From Sphingobium limneticum (lineage in GTDB: Bacteria > Pseudomonadota > Alphaproteobacteria > Sphingomonadales > Sphingomonadaceae), in contig NZ_VYPZ01000001.1 of assembly GCF_008710155.1 (NCBI RefSeq), positions 496,001 to 560,000 of the forward strand: a stretch of DNA of 64,000 bases, in the 5' to 3' direction. Made by a program: the position numbers and the translations under genes. This document shows, piece by piece, positions 52,728-62,258 of this stretch (within the stretch, counting starts at the first letter, position 1; the number at the start of each line of letters is the position of its first letter). The notes under the pieces are model-generated. The model saw only the letters and a program-made list of their open reading frames with translations, made no database searches and was not told the origin of the DNA.

Positions 52728-53663
52728 TCAGGCCGCATTGGCGGGGACGGCGTCAATGGGGCTGAATTGCTTGAGCGCTATTCGGTTTCGCCCTTCCCGC
52801 TTGGCCGAATAAAGTTGGCGGTCCGCCTCCGCGATCCAGCGCCCTATGTCGGCTCCGGCCGTGCAGCGGGCGCTGGCCACGCCGATGCTGACGGTGATGA
52901 ACGGGCTGATCTGCGACATTTCATGCGGGATGTTGAGCGACTGGACCTGAAGCAGGATTTCCTGGGCCACCAGTTCGGCGCTGTGCGGATCGGTGCCGGA
53001 CAGGATGCAGGCGAACTCCTCCCCGCCATAGCGGGCCGAAAGATCGCCGGCCCGTTTGACCGCGCGCGTCAATGCCGCCGCGACCATCGTGATGCAACGG
53101 TCGCCCGCAGGGTGGCCATAGGTGTCGTTGAACTGTTTGAAGAAATCGATGTCCAGCATGGCAACGGACAGCCACTCGCCGGTCCGCGCCAGCCGTGATG
53201 CTTCTGCTTCCAGCGATTTTTCGAGATGGCGGCGGTTGCTCAACCCGGTCAGCGCGTCCGTCACGGCCATCGCCGCCAGTTGATCGCGCAGGCGTTTCAA
53301 TTCGACATGATTGCCCACGCGCGCGCGCAGGATCGCCGGCTGAATCGGTTTGGTGACATAGTCGATCGCCCCCAGTGCCAGCCCCCGCATCTCGTCTTCG
53401 GTATCGCCCAGCCCGGTCGTGAAGATGACGGGAATGTCGGCCAGGATGGCGTCCGACTTCAGCCTTTGGCACACCTGGAAGCCATCGAGATCGGGCATCA
53501 GCACGTCCAGCAATATCAGATCCGGTTGCGCGATCCGCGCCGTGTCCAGTGCCTGTTGTCCCGACGTCGCGAAGCAGACATCATAATCGTCCTCCAGCAG
53601 GGCGTTCATGATTTCTATGTTGGAGATTTCGTCATCGACGATCAATATTCGAGCTTTGGTCAT
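52728..53663 (-). CDS. Response regulator diguanylate cyclase (REC-GGDEF)
   Basis: 311 residues. A receiver (1 to about 120; Asp in [13 protein letters not shown] near residue 53) is joined to a GGDEF domain. The active-site motif is GGEEF ([12 protein letters not shown]), which is catalytically competent, and the inhibitory I-site RxxD is present five residues before it (RAGD). It should make cyclic di-GMP when phosphorylated and be product-inhibited. It overlaps the hybrid kinase by 4 bases (53660-53663), so that kinase is very probably its phosphodonor. Pilus genes lie a few kb away, a plausible target of the signal. Confidence 0.93.
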   Translation of the reverse strand: MTKARILIVDDEISNIEIMNALLEDDYDVCFATSGQQALDTARIAQPDLILLDVLMPDLDGFQVCQRLKSDAILADIPVIFTTGLGDTEDEMRGLALGAIDYVTKPIQPAILRARVGNHVELKRLRDQLAAMAVTDALTGLSNRRHLEKSLEAEASRLARTGEWLSVAMLDIDFFKQFNDTYGHPAGDRCITMVAAALTRAVKRAGDLSARYGGEEFACILSGTDPHSAELVAQEILLQVQSLNIPHEMSQISPFITVSIGVASARCTAGADIGRWIAEADRQLYSAKREGRNRIALKQFSPIDAVPANAA

Positions 53664-56482
53664 GACAGGGTTTCCGTTTGCATGGCCGGGGCGCCGCCTT
53701 CGTCGTCGATCCAGTTCAAGGCAGCATCATAATCCAGCCGCTCCAGTGCCTTATGGACCGGGTGGCTGGTTCGCACCTGATCGGACATGCCCAATGCGTC
53801 TGCAAAGGCATGGAAACTGGCGCGCGCGCGCAAGCTGCGGCAGCGTAGCAACTCCCTGAGCGCTTCCCGCGCGGCGATCGCCTCCTCCCCCTCTACCCGC
53901 GCGGGCGATTGAGGCGAGATGGTTGCCGGTGCGACCTTCAGACTGAGTGCCGCCAGGATTGCCGGGGCGATCGCCTGCTCCAGTTCGTCGATCGCGGCCT
54001 GCGCCGGCGCATCCTGGCGATCTGCCAAGAAGCGTTCGATATCGCCCGCGATCACCTGCACATCGGCTAATCCCAACGATCCGGCCACGCCCTTCAGACT
54101 ATGGGCCAGGCGCCGCGCATCGGGCAATAATCCAGTGGAGATATGGACGCGCAGATCATGCGCGACATGAGCGTAGTTGTCGCCGAAGGTGACGATCAGC
54201 TTCTGCAAAAGCGCGGCCTTGCCATTCACGCGCAATAGCGCGGCCTGAATGTCGAAGGGCGGCAAGCTTTCAGGCAATGTGCCTCCGGCGGCCTTATCGG
54301 TGATCGGAGGGACCGGTTGCGACGGCGAGGTGGGCGCTTTTAGCCAGCGATCGAGCGTTGCGACCAGCGCGGCGGGATCGACCGGCTTGGCGATATGGTC
54401 GTTCATGCCCGCATCGCGACAACGCGCCTTCTCCTCCTCATAGGCATGGGCGGTCATGGCGAGGATGGGAAGGCGATCGGCCGAATGGCTTTCGCGGATG
54501 ATACGGGTAGCGGTGATGCCGTCCATCTCGGGCATCTGCACGTCCATCAGGATCGCGGCATAGGGTTCGGCCCGGTGCCGCACCATGTCGCAGGCGATCC
54601 GGCCATTTTCCGCACATTCGACAGCCAGACCCGCGTCGCCCAGCAGTTCCAGGGCGATTTCCCGATTAATATCATTATCCTCGACAAGCAGGACGCAAAG
54701 GCCCTGAAATTGTGGCGACACGCGCGGGACCGCCATCGACGCCGACATATCCTGCGCCGCATTGCCCTGATCCTGCGCGAAGATGTTCGTGATCCCTTCC
54801 AGCAGCATCGCCGGAACGAGGGGTTTTGTGAGGAAGGCTGCGACATCGCCCTCATGACCATGTTGAGCCAGCGTATCGGCATCATAAGCGGTCACGATCA
54901 CGGCCTTCGGGCGCCCGGCCCGATAGACCGTCCGGCCCATCGTCTCGATCGCCTGCATCCCGTCCATGCCCGGCATTTTCCAATCGAGCAGTACGAGATC
55001 ATAGGGCTTGCCCATCTCGTCGGCGGCATTGACCGCCGCCAGAGCCTCGTCGCCCGAGGCGACCAGGTCGATCATCATCCCCCAGCCGGCAAATACATCC
55101 TGCAATATCTGGCGCGACGCAGGGTTGTCATCGGCAGCCAGTACATGGAGTTGACGGATATGGTGCGGAACCGGTGCCTCCAGCGCTACCGCTTCATCGG
55201 CCCGGTCCATGCGCATCGTGCATGTGAAACTGCTGCCGCCGCCCGGCACGCTGTCGACCCGGATCGTGCCGCCCATCTGCTCCACGATCTGCCGGCAGAT
55301 GGCGAGGCCAAGGCCGGTGCCACCAAAGCGGCGCGTCGTCGAACTGTCCGCCTGCGAGAAGGATTGGAAGAGCGACAATTGCTGGTCGAGGGTCATGCCG
55401 ATGCCCGTGTCCCGGACCACCAGTTCCAGCATGACATGACCGCCGCTCTCTTCGGCGAGGGTCAGGCCGATGGTCACCGAACCGCCTTCCGAAAATTTGA
55501 CCGCGTTGCTGAGAAGGTTGAGCGCGACCTGGCCGAAGCGCAATTCGTCGCCGGACAGGCGGTCGGGCACATCGTCCGCGATGCGGGACAGCAGCGTCAC
55601 CCGCTTACCCTTGGCCGCATCCGCCACGAGGAGCACCTGATTTTCCACGGCGCGGCGCAGATCGAACGGACGCGATTCCAGCGTCAGCTTACCCGCTTCA
55701 TTCTTGGAAAAGTCCAGAATATCGTTGATCAACCGAAGCAGGGACTGGCCTGCCTGATTGATCTTGCCCACATAATCCTGCTGCCGGGGGTTTAGGTCGG
55801 TCCGCAAGGCGAGGTGGCAAAAGCCCAATATGGCATTCATGGGCGTACGGATTTCATGGCTCATATTGGCAAGGAAGAGCGATTTGGCCTGACTGGCCTC
55901 TTCGGCTTCGCGCGTACGCTGTTGCAACGCCTCATTCTTGGCCAATATTTCGTCGCCCATGCGCTGGTTGCGCGCAAAACTCTCGACGAGCTTGTCGCTG
56001 AGCCAGACGAGCACGGCGGTCTGAAAAGCGACGATGCCGGCGTGAAGCAGGACACGCTCCAGATTGCCTTCGCCCGGGAACACCGCATTGGGCAGCAGAT
56101 AGAGCAGAAGCACATGGTGCGCCGCGGTCGCACCCGCTGCGACCAGAATGGCGCGCCTGTCGCACCAGGCGATCGTGAGCGCCAGCATGGCGAAGAAATA
56201 CATGTGCATGTCCATCTGCCATGGATGGCCGCGCAACAGCAGGAGCAGGATCGCCGGCTCCCCCATCAGGGCCACGGCGGACAGATAGCGGGTCGAGGGG
56301 CCGATCCCTTCGTGCGACCATGTCATATGATAGGCGGCTGCCAGAAAGGCGCCACCGATCGCGGCCCACAGTGGCGAGTGCCCCGTCAGCATCGCCACCG
56401 CCGCGAGCAGCGGGACATGCGCCCAGAAGAGCGGAAGCAGAAATTTGCCGAAATGGAAGCGCAACTGGTCCAATTGGGTCAT
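53660..56482 (-). CDS. Hybrid histidine kinase: 6TM sensor-HisKA-HATPase-REC-REC-HPt
   Basis: 940 residues. The N-terminal about 180 residues hold roughly six membrane helices rich in His and Met ([35 protein letters not shown]), resembling a membrane sensor module I associate with some chemoreceptors. Then come a coiled coil, HisKA ([19 protein letters not shown], His near 210), HATPase ([21 protein letters not shown]), two receivers (Asp in [11 protein letters not shown] and [11 protein letters not shown]) and an HPt domain ([13 protein letters not shown], His near 785). It forms a complete phosphorelay that would feed the diguanylate cyclase. The start overlaps a small membrane protein gene by 4 bases. 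Confidence 0.92.
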   Translation of the reverse strand: MTQLDQLRFHFGKFLLPLFWAHVPLLAAVAMLTGHSPLWAAIGGAFLAAAYHMTWSHEGIGPSTRYLSAVALMGEPAILLLLLRGHPWQMDMHMYFFAMLALTIAWCDRRAILVAAGATAAHHVLLLYLLPNAVFPGEGNLERVLLHAGIVAFQTAVLVWLSDKLVESFARNQRMGDEILAKNEALQQRTREAEEASQAKSLFLANMSHEIRTPMNAILGFCHLALRTDLNPRQQDYVGKINQAGQSLLRLINDILDFSKNEAGKLTLESRPFDLRRAVENQVLLVADAAKGKRVTLLSRIADDVPDRLSGDELRFGQVALNLLSNAVKFSEGGSVTIGLTLAEESGGHVMLELVVRDTGIGMTLDQQLSLFQSFSQADSSTTRRFGGTGLGLAICRQIVEQMGGTIRVDSVPGGGSSFTCTMRMDRADEAVALEAPVPHHIRQLHVLAADDNPASRQILQDVFAGWGMMIDLVASGDEALAAVNAADEMGKPYDLVLLDWKMPGMDGMQAIETMGRTVYRAGRPKAVIVTAYDADTLAQHGHEGDVAAFLTKPLVPAMLLEGITNIFAQDQGNAAQDMSASMAVPRVSPQFQGLCVLLVEDNDINREIALELLGDAGLAVECAENGRIACDMVRHRAEPYAAILMDVQMPEMDGITATRIIRESHSADRLPILAMTAHAYEEEKARCRDAGMNDHIAKPVDPAALVATLDRWLKAPTSPSQPVPPITDKAAGGTLPESLPPFDIQAALLRVNGKAALLQKLIVTFGDNYAHVAHDLRVHISTGLLPDARRLAHSLKGVAGSLGLADVQVIAGDIERFLADRQDAPAQAAIDELEQAIAPAILAALSLKVAPATISPQSPARVEGEEAIAAREALRELLRCRSLRARASFHAFADALGMSDQVRTSHPVHKALERLDYDAALNWIDDEGGAPAMQTETLS

Positions 56483-56826
56483 GATACGGCCTTCCGGGGT
56501 GAGGGATCGAGACAGCCGCCGCGTGCAGGTGCCGCAATAGCAAGCCAGGCGCCCGCATGTCGCAGGGCGGCTGCAAAATCAGGCCGGTCGGAACCGGCAA
56601 TGACGATGTTGGAAAAGCGACCGGCCTGGATGAGCCGCCCATCGGCATCACTTACCAGATTGACGGTGTCGGCCAAGCTCGTCCCTGGTGCCGCGAAGAC
56701 GATATAGCGACCATCAGCATCGGCAGATGTCAGCGAAGCAATGGACAGGCCGATGATGCCGCCTGCAAAAAGGAAAAAGGCGGACATATAGGGTCTGATG
56801 CAAGATAATCGGGACGCATCGCGCAT
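56479..56826 (-). CDS. Small single-pass membrane protein, kinase operon leader gene
   Basis: About 115 residues, unrecognised. One N-terminal membrane helix ([20 protein letters not shown]) is followed by an about 80-residue domain predicted to face the periplasm ([20 protein letters not shown], then [20 protein letters not shown]). The frame opens at 56901; ATG 56826 or 56787 are reasonable starts, and neither has a strong ribosome-binding site. Its ATGA overlap with the hybrid kinase shows coupled expression. It may be an accessory sensor or ligand-binding partner of the kinase's membrane module; this is inference. Confidence 0.65.
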   Translation of the reverse strand: MRDASRLSCIRPYMSAFFLFAGGIIGLSIASLTSADADGRYIVFAAPGTSLADTVNLVSDADGRLIQAGRFSNIVIAGSDRPDFAAALRHAGAWLAIAAPARGGCLDPSPRKAVS

Positions 56827-57023
56827 TTCGACAGGATCCCACCACCCATGATGATGGATGTGCGACGCGTTTCGCCTGTCAGAATATGCCCCCCATGTCA
56901 TGATTTCGATATTTCACTATCGAAATTACTATTTTCTAAAAATATCGGCGATCTTGCGCGTCACTGGTCCAATATGGATAATTTCTTTTTAATGCTCGGC
57001 ATGATCGGTGACGTACGCATGCA

Positions 57024-57557
57024 TTAGCGCTCCATACGTCTCGAAAGCCGTTCATTTTCGAGCGCGACGGACGCCGCCCGGGCCAGCGCTTCGAGAAGCG
57101 CTATTTCATTGTCCGTCGGCTGCCCCGTTTCCGACCAATAGGCGCCGATCGCCGCGATAGGTTCGGCCTGACCGATCGGAACCATCAACATGGAGCGCAC
57201 GAAAGTGGTGCTATAGGCGTCGATGGGGACACGCTGATCGTCGAAAATATCATCGATCACCGCCGTCCGTCGATGTTCCATCGCCCATCCCGACACACAA
57301 TGGGCCGCCGGGAAATATTGTCCCTCCCATAAAGGCTCCATCGCATCTTCGGCGACATAGTGGCATTGGTCACCGTCCCGCAGGACGACCGCGATGCCAT
57401 CTGCTCCCACCGCGCGTCGGGCGAAAGCGCGCAATACGCTGACGACCGCATCCAGCGATCTGGCCCCGGCCAGTGCTTCTATCGCTTCGGCCGCGCTGCT
57501 CCATCGTGCCGCCAGCGCCTTATCCTTGGAATAATCCCCGGAAAATGTGTCACCCAT
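57024..57557 (-). CDS. Stand-alone GAF domain protein
   Basis: 177 residues, soluble, essentially one GAF domain (about 20-165): LRDGDQCHYVAEDAMEPLW, CVSGWAMEHRRTAVI, TFVRSMLMVPIGQAEPIAAI. It has no output domain. It is strikingly similar to the GAF domain of the hybrid kinase at 33799 (same CHYVAEDA, CVSGWAM, TFVRS and IGAYWS blocks in the same order). The conserved Cys in CVSGWAM and His-rich surroundings could bind a cofactor such as a bilin or haem, but the family is not assigned. The ATG at 57557 has GGAAG seven bases before it. It is 200 bp from the kinase/cyclase operon and separately transcribed. Confidence 0.82.
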   Translation of the reverse strand: MGDTFSGDYSKDKALAARWSSAAEAIEALAGARSLDAVVSVLRAFARRAVGADGIAVVLRDGDQCHYVAEDAMEPLWEGQYFPAAHCVSGWAMEHRRTAVIDDIFDDQRVPIDAYSTTFVRSMLMVPIGQAEPIAAIGAYWSETGQPTDNEIALLEALARAASVALENERLSRRMER

Positions 57558-57668
57558 CAACAAGCTTCCTGTCGTTCCTGGGTATTGGCTACCATCAAAT
57601 CGGCAAAGGAAGAAGCGTCCATGCCTGTCTGTGCTTTGGAGCGCTCTTCGCCTTGTCCATGATGTGAA

Positions 57669-57698
57669 GGCCAGCGCTGCAAAAATGCAGCGCTGGCC
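57669..57698 (-). terminator. Terminator of the PQQ dehydrogenase gene
   Basis: Perfect 12-bp stem GGCCAGCGCTGC (57669-57680) with GCAGCGCTGGCC (57687-57698) and loop AAAAAT, ten bases past the stop. It is the clearest hairpin in the window. Confidence 0.65.
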
Positions 57699-57707
57699 AT
57701 GCCGCTG

Positions 57708-60140
57708 TCAGCCCTTGTCCGGCAAGGCCCAGGCGATCACCTGGTCACCGATCGGTGTCTTCATGAAATGATGGCCGCCGGTCATCAGCACCACATATTC
57801 GCGCCCATTTTGTTCATAGACCATCGGCGTTGCCTGTCCGCCCGCCGGCAGCGCCTGCTGCCACAGGATCTTGCCGGTCTTGAGGTCGATGGCCTTGAAC
57901 AGATCATCCGTCGCCGCCGCGATGAAGATGATGCCGCCGGCCGTAACTACGGCGCCGCCATTATTGGGCGTACCGATGGTCAGCGGCAGATAGCTCGGGA
58001 TACCGAAGGGACCATTTTTGCGCGCCGATCCAAAGGGGCGGTCCCACAGCGTCTTGCCGGTGGCGATGTCGATCGCGCGGATGCCACCATAGGGCGGCTG
58101 TTTGCACAACATGCCGGTAAAGGGCATCTGCCAGCCGGCATTGACGTCGATCGCATAGGGCGTTTCTGCCTGCGGGTCGCCCGCGCCTTCGGCATGGGGC
58201 CTGTCGCTGCGGCTGGCATTGCCGCCTTTTTCGGTTTTCAGCGATGCCTGAGCCATCGCCGCCTTCTGCTCGCGTGTGTACCAGCCCTTCCGGTTCGCAT
58301 CGGCACGGGGCACGAGGCGGACATAATTGGGCATGTCGTTATAATTGGCAACGATGACGCCGCGCGCTGGATCGACCGCGACACTGCCCCAGTCGGTCCC
58401 GCCATTATATCCGGGATATTCGATCGAATGACGATCGCTTTCGGGCGGCGTGAAAAAGCCCTTGTAGCTCGCCCGGCGGAAGTTGATGCGACAGATCATC
58501 TGGTCGATGGGCGACATGCCCCACATGTCGGATTCGGTGAGGGGCGGTTTGCGCAGGGTCTGCCAGAGCGAGACGATTTGTGTGGGCGAGCGCTGCTCCG
58601 GCTCGACGCCGCCGCCGGGCACGCGGATCGTGCCGATCGGGGTGAGCGGACGACCGGTCGCGCGGTCCAGCACATACATGTCGCCCTGTTTGGAGGAAAC
58701 GAGCAGGGCGGCCTTCCCCTTATAGTCGATCAGGGTCGGCTGGCTGCCGAAATCATAGTCCCATACGTCGTTCTTGACCGCCTGGAATTTCCAGCGCGGC
58801 TTTCCGGTCGTCACGTCCAGCGCGACGATGGAGGTGCCGAAGCTGTTTTCCACCGGCGACCGCATGCTGCTCCAATAATCGACCGTGCTGTTGCCCATGG
58901 GCAGGTAGACAAGGCCCAGCTTCTCGTCGCCGCTGGCGATCGTCCACATATTGGGGGTGCCGCGCGACCATTGTTGCCCGGCGGGCGGATAGCCATTCCA
59001 GTCCGGGTGCATCATGTCCCAGGCGAAGCGCAACTTGCCGGTAACGGCGTCGAAACCCTGGATGACGCCCGAAGGCTCCCAGCGCTGTTGTCCATCAAGC
59101 GTCTGGTGCCCCGTCACGGCTATGCCCCGAATGATAACCGGTGGCGAATTGATCGAGACGAGGCCGGGGAAGACCTTGCCCATGCCCACCTTCGCATCGA
59201 CCTGACCATTGGTGCCGAAATCGCTGCACGGGCGCCCGGTTTCCGCATCGACGGCAATCAGGCGCGCGTCCAGCGTCCCTTCGATCAGGCGACGGGCGCA
59301 GAGCGTTCCAGCTGTGGCATTGGGAACCGCATAATAGCTGACCCCTCGACACGCAGCCGTATAGGGAATCCACTCATCCTTCACCTTGGGATCGAAGCGC
59401 CATTTTTCCTTGCCGTTGGTGGCATCGAGCGCGATCATCACATTCTTGGCCGAGCAAAGGTAGAGCATGTTGCCGACCTTGAGCGGCGTGGTTTCCGCGC
59501 CATATTGCGCAGCGGCCGCCGATGTACGGGGCATGTCGCCAGTGTGCGTGAGCCAGACCTGCTGCAATTGCGCGACATTAGCCGCGTTGATCTGAGTCAG
59601 CGGCGAATAGCGGCGGGCGGCACCCGTGCCGCCATAAGCGGGCCAGTCGGTGCCGGTCGCCATACCCGATGGATCGACCATGCCCAGCGCATTGGGCGCC
59701 GGCAGGGCCGCGACCACGCTTTCCCTGCTGCCGAGGAAAGTAAATAGAAGAGCAGTCGCGACGACGACCGCGCCGACGCCCAGCGTCGCGTTGCGCCACC
59801 TTCGGGGTGCCCGGGTCAAAGTGGGCATGACAAGGAGCGTGACGATCAGCAGGACAATCGGCGCGAAGATGCGCGGGACCAATGCCCAGGCCAGGTTGGT
59901 CTGAGCGTCCATGAAGGCCCAAAGCACGGTGGCGGCCACGATCGCGATATAAAGCCACGCCCCCGTCATGCGGCCGCGGGCCAGCAGATAGCCCGACCCC
60001 ATCATGGCAAGGCCGGCGAGCAGATAATAGAGCGAACCGCCCAGCGTCGCCAGCCATACCCCGCCGATGGCAAGGACAAGGCCTATCAACCCGACGACTA
60101 TCCCCAAGATGAGCGCGGACCAACTCCGTCTGCCTGTCAT
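57708..60140 (-). CDS. Membrane-bound PQQ-dependent dehydrogenase, glucose/quinate/shikimate family
   Basis: 810 residues. Five N-terminal membrane helices (about 10-140) anchor an eight-bladed periplasmic propeller that binds PQQ and passes electrons to ubiquinone. Propeller features: DWPAYGGTGAARRYSPLTQI, IALDATNGKEKWRFDPK, DWGSVAVDPARGVIVANYNDMP and the C-terminal LPAGGQATPMVYEQNGREYVV. The length fits both Gcd (glucose) and QuiA (quinate) enzymes, and the sequence alone does not separate them here. The window also holds a shikimate/quinate cluster at 18.5-25 kb, so quinate is a real alternative to glucose. No PQQ synthesis genes are present. The ATG at 60140 gives the first helix directly; a leader hairpin lies at 60160-60187. 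Confidence 0.9.
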   Translation of the reverse strand: MTGRRSWSALILGIVVGLIGLVLAIGGVWLATLGGSLYYLLAGLAMMGSGYLLARGRMTGAWLYIAIVAATVLWAFMDAQTNLAWALVPRIFAPIVLLIVTLLVMPTLTRAPRRWRNATLGVGAVVVATALLFTFLGSRESVVAALPAPNALGMVDPSGMATGTDWPAYGGTGAARRYSPLTQINAANVAQLQQVWLTHTGDMPRTSAAAAQYGAETTPLKVGNMLYLCSAKNVMIALDATNGKEKWRFDPKVKDEWIPYTAACRGVSYYAVPNATAGTLCARRLIEGTLDARLIAVDAETGRPCSDFGTNGQVDAKVGMGKVFPGLVSINSPPVIIRGIAVTGHQTLDGQQRWEPSGVIQGFDAVTGKLRFAWDMMHPDWNGYPPAGQQWSRGTPNMWTIASGDEKLGLVYLPMGNSTVDYWSSMRSPVENSFGTSIVALDVTTGKPRWKFQAVKNDVWDYDFGSQPTLIDYKGKAALLVSSKQGDMYVLDRATGRPLTPIGTIRVPGGGVEPEQRSPTQIVSLWQTLRKPPLTESDMWGMSPIDQMICRINFRRASYKGFFTPPESDRHSIEYPGYNGGTDWGSVAVDPARGVIVANYNDMPNYVRLVPRADANRKGWYTREQKAAMAQASLKTEKGGNASRSDRPHAEGAGDPQAETPYAIDVNAGWQMPFTGMLCKQPPYGGIRAIDIATGKTLWDRPFGSARKNGPFGIPSYLPLTIGTPNNGGAVVTAGGIIFIAAATDDLFKAIDLKTGKILWQQALPAGGQATPMVYEQNGREYVVLMTGGHHFMKTPIGDQVIAWALPDKG

Positions 60141-60159
60141 ATCCACCGTCCTTGCTGCG

Positions 60160-60187
60160 CCGCAGGCCGCGCGTTCACGGCCTGCGG
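60160..60187. promoter_or_regulatory. Inverted repeat in the PQQ dehydrogenase leader
   Basis: CCGCAGGCC (60160-60168) with GGCCTGCGG (60179-60187), 9-bp perfect stem and 10-nt loop, 20 bases before the dehydrogenase ATG. It may be an mRNA-stabilising leader hairpin. Confidence 0.35.
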
Positions 60188-60206
60188 AAATGATGTTTTC
60201 CCAGCG

Positions 60207-60275
60207 AACGGAAGCCGCCAGACTTGTTTCTGTTCCGTTGCAAATTTGTAATGTTCCACGCAGGCGGTGTGGAAC
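60207..60275. promoter_or_regulatory. Candidate operator and leader hairpin in the mtnB upstream region
   Basis: AACGGAA-N19-TTCCGTT (60207-60239) lies centrally in the divergent 233-bp gap. GTTCCAC-N9-GTGGAAC (60253-60275) lies in what is probably the mtnB leader. I looked for known SAM or SAH riboswitch cores here and could not match one. Either repeat could control the methionine salvage operon. Confidence 0.35.
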
Positions 60276-60373
60276 GCATCGATTGGCGCAACCCCACTCT
60301 GCTTGAGAAATTCTCATCAGCACCCGGCGCCGCCGTCGCCAAACCGACATATGACGTTATTAATGCTGACGGG

Positions 60374-61027
60374 ATGTACAGACCGGCGGCGCACGATATC
60401 TCTCCCCATGTCACGCAGCTGGCGGACATGCTGATCGCAATCGGCCGGCGGATCGACGCACGCGGCCATGCGCCGGCGACCGGCGGGAATTATTCGGTCC
60501 GGCTGGACGATGGCAGTATCGCCATCACCATATCGGGATCGCACAAGGGCCGGTTGACACGCGACGATATCATGCGCGTCTCCGCTGCTGGTGACGCGCT
60601 CGACGGGAAGAAGCCGTCGGCAGAAACGCTGCTCCACTGCCTGATCTACGCGATAGATCCGGGCGCAGGCGCGGTTCTGCATACGCACAGCATCGCCGGA
60701 ACGGTGCTGAGCCGCGCGCTGGCCGGTCTGGATCATATCGGGCTGGAAGGTTATGAACTGCTCAAAATCTTTCCCGGCATCGACACGCATGCGACGCGGG
60801 TCGAGTTGCCTCTGGTCGACAATAGCCAGGATATGCCCGCGCTGGCGGATCAGTTGCGGCCTTTGCTGACGGCCCAATCCCCCCTGCTTCCCGCTTTCTA
60901 TATTCGCGGGCATGGCCTTTATACCCGGGGGCCAACCGCGGAGGCCGCCGAACATAGGGTGGAGGCATGCGAATTCCTGCTGTGTTGCGCATGGGAAGAA
61001 TGTAAACTGGCGGGAGCGACGCGATGA
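60374..61027 (+). CDS. mtnB: Methylthioribulose-1-phosphate dehydratase
   Basis: 217 residues, class II aldolase fold, removing water from 5-methylthioribulose-1-phosphate in methionine salvage. Markers are HAPATGGNYSVRLDDG near residue 35, the zinc-binding HTHS (VLHTHSIAGTV near 107) and a C-terminal His in RGHGLYTRG. The ATG at 60374 gives the family N-terminus; the frame is open from 60224. It is first in the operon mtnB-mtnD-mtnC-mtnK-mtnA, all joined by 4-base overlaps. Confidence 0.93.
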   Translation: MYRPAAHDISPHVTQLADMLIAIGRRIDARGHAPATGGNYSVRLDDGSIAITISGSHKGRLTRDDIMRVSAAGDALDGKKPSAETLLHCLIYAIDPGAGAVLHTHSIAGTVLSRALAGLDHIGLEGYELLKIFPGIDTHATRVELPLVDNSQDMPALADQLRPLLTAQSPLLPAFYIRGHGLYTRGPTAEAAEHRVEACEFLLCCAWEECKLAGATR

Positions 61028-61575
61028 CCAGCCTGTCCCGCTATGCCGACACCGCGCCCTATCATCATCTGGGCGACAGCAGCGATCTCAATGAGATACG
61101 CAGCGCGCTGGCGTCCACGGGCGTCGTTCTGGAGCGATGGACGGCTGATGCGATACTGGCGCCGGATGCCAGCGACGCCGATATACTCTCTGCCTATGCC
61201 GGTGATATCGGCCAGCTCAAGGATATTGGCGGGTATCGCAGCTGCGACGTCATCCGGCTGACCCCGGACCATCCCGATCGCACGATGCTGCGGACCAAAT
61301 TCCTGGCCGAACATGTGCATGACGATGACGAAGTCCGCTTCTTCGTCGAGGGTGCGGGCCTGTTCTACATCCGTCATGACGCTGTGGTGCATGCCTTGCT
61401 GTGCACCGCGGGCGACCTCATCATATTGCCGGCCGATACCGTTCACTGGTTCGACACAGGTGCGCAGCCGCATTTTACCGCCATCCGCCTGTTCACGACG
61501 CCCGAAGGCTGGATCGCCCGGTTCACGGGCGATCCCATCGCGCAGGCCATTCCACTTTACGAGCCGCAGCCATGA
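61024..61575 (+). CDS. mtnD: Acireductone dioxygenase
   Basis: 183 residues, cupin fold. It converts acireductone and oxygen to formate and the 2-oxo precursor of methionine (iron form). Metal ligands are visible in EHVHDDDEVRFFVEG near residue 97 (His-x-His and Glu), with a later His in PADTVHWFDTG. It overlaps mtnB (61024-61027) and mtnC (61572-61575), so the three are coupled. Confidence 0.95.
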   Translation: MTSLSRYADTAPYHHLGDSSDLNEIRSALASTGVVLERWTADAILAPDASDADILSAYAGDIGQLKDIGGYRSCDVIRLTPDHPDRTMLRTKFLAEHVHDDDEVRFFVEGAGLFYIRHDAVVHALLCTAGDLIILPADTVHWFDTGAQPHFTAIRLFTTPEGWIARFTGDPIAQAIPLYEPQP

Positions 61576-62258
61576 TCCCCCGCGCCATCATAACCGATAT
61601 AGAGGGGACGACATCCAGCCTGTCCTTCGTGCATGATGTGCTGTTCCCCTATTCGCGCGCCCGCATCGCCGACCATGTCCGCGATCATGCCGACAGGCTC
61701 GGGCCGTTATTGGCCGATGTACGCACGGAAGCAGGCGATGCTGGCCTGGATGTCGACGCCTGCATCATCCAGTTGATCGCCTGGCAGGATGCGGATCGCA
61801 AGATCGGCCCGCTCAAGACGTTGCAGGGCATGATCTGGGCAGAGGGCTTTGCCGATGGCAGTTTGCAGGGCCATGTCTATCCCGACGCCGTCGCCGGTCT
61901 GCGCCGATGGAATGCGCGCCGCATATCGCTTTACGTTTATTCTTCCGGCTCGGTAGCCGCGCAGAAGCTGCTGTTCGGCCATAGCGTGGCGGGCGATCTG
62001 ACGCCGCTCTTTTCGGGGTATTTCGACACGGCGATCGGTGGAAAGAAGGACGCTGCATCCTATCGTGCCATTGCCGATGCGATCGACCTGCCGCCGGCCG
62101 ATATCCTGTTCCTGTCCGATGTGGAGGCGGAACTGGCAGCTGCGCAGAGCGCCGGCCTTGCCGTGACGCTGCTGGTCCGCGACGCACCCTTGCCCGATGG
62201 CGCCTATCGAGCCGTGGGGGATTTCGACAGCATCTTGCCTGAAAGCCTGTTTGCATGA
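61572..62258 (+). CDS. mtnC: Acireductone synthase (enolase-phosphatase E1)
   Basis: 228 residues, HAD superfamily. It enolises and dephosphorylates 2,3-diketo-5-methylthiopentyl-1-phosphate to acireductone. HAD motif I is ITDIEGTTSS near residue 8, motif II is YVYSSGSVAAQKLL near 118, and motif III/IV is GGKKDAASY and DILFLSDVEAELAAA. The N-terminal MIPRAIITDIEGTT matches this start at the ATGA overlap. It precedes mtnK. Confidence 0.95.
   Translation: MIPRAIITDIEGTTSSLSFVHDVLFPYSRARIADHVRDHADRLGPLLADVRTEAGDAGLDVDACIIQLIAWQDADRKIGPLKTLQGMIWAEGFADGSLQGHVYPDAVAGLRRWNARRISLYVYSSGSVAAQKLLFGHSVAGDLTPLFSGYFDTAIGGKKDAASYRAIADAIDLPPADILFLSDVEAELAAAQSAGLAVTLLVRDAPLPDGAYRAVGDFDSILPESLFA

Noticed and set aside
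60141..60373. Possible SAM or SAH riboswitch before mtnB
   Set aside because: Hairpins exist, but I could not match the conserved cores of known SAM or SAH riboswitch classes.
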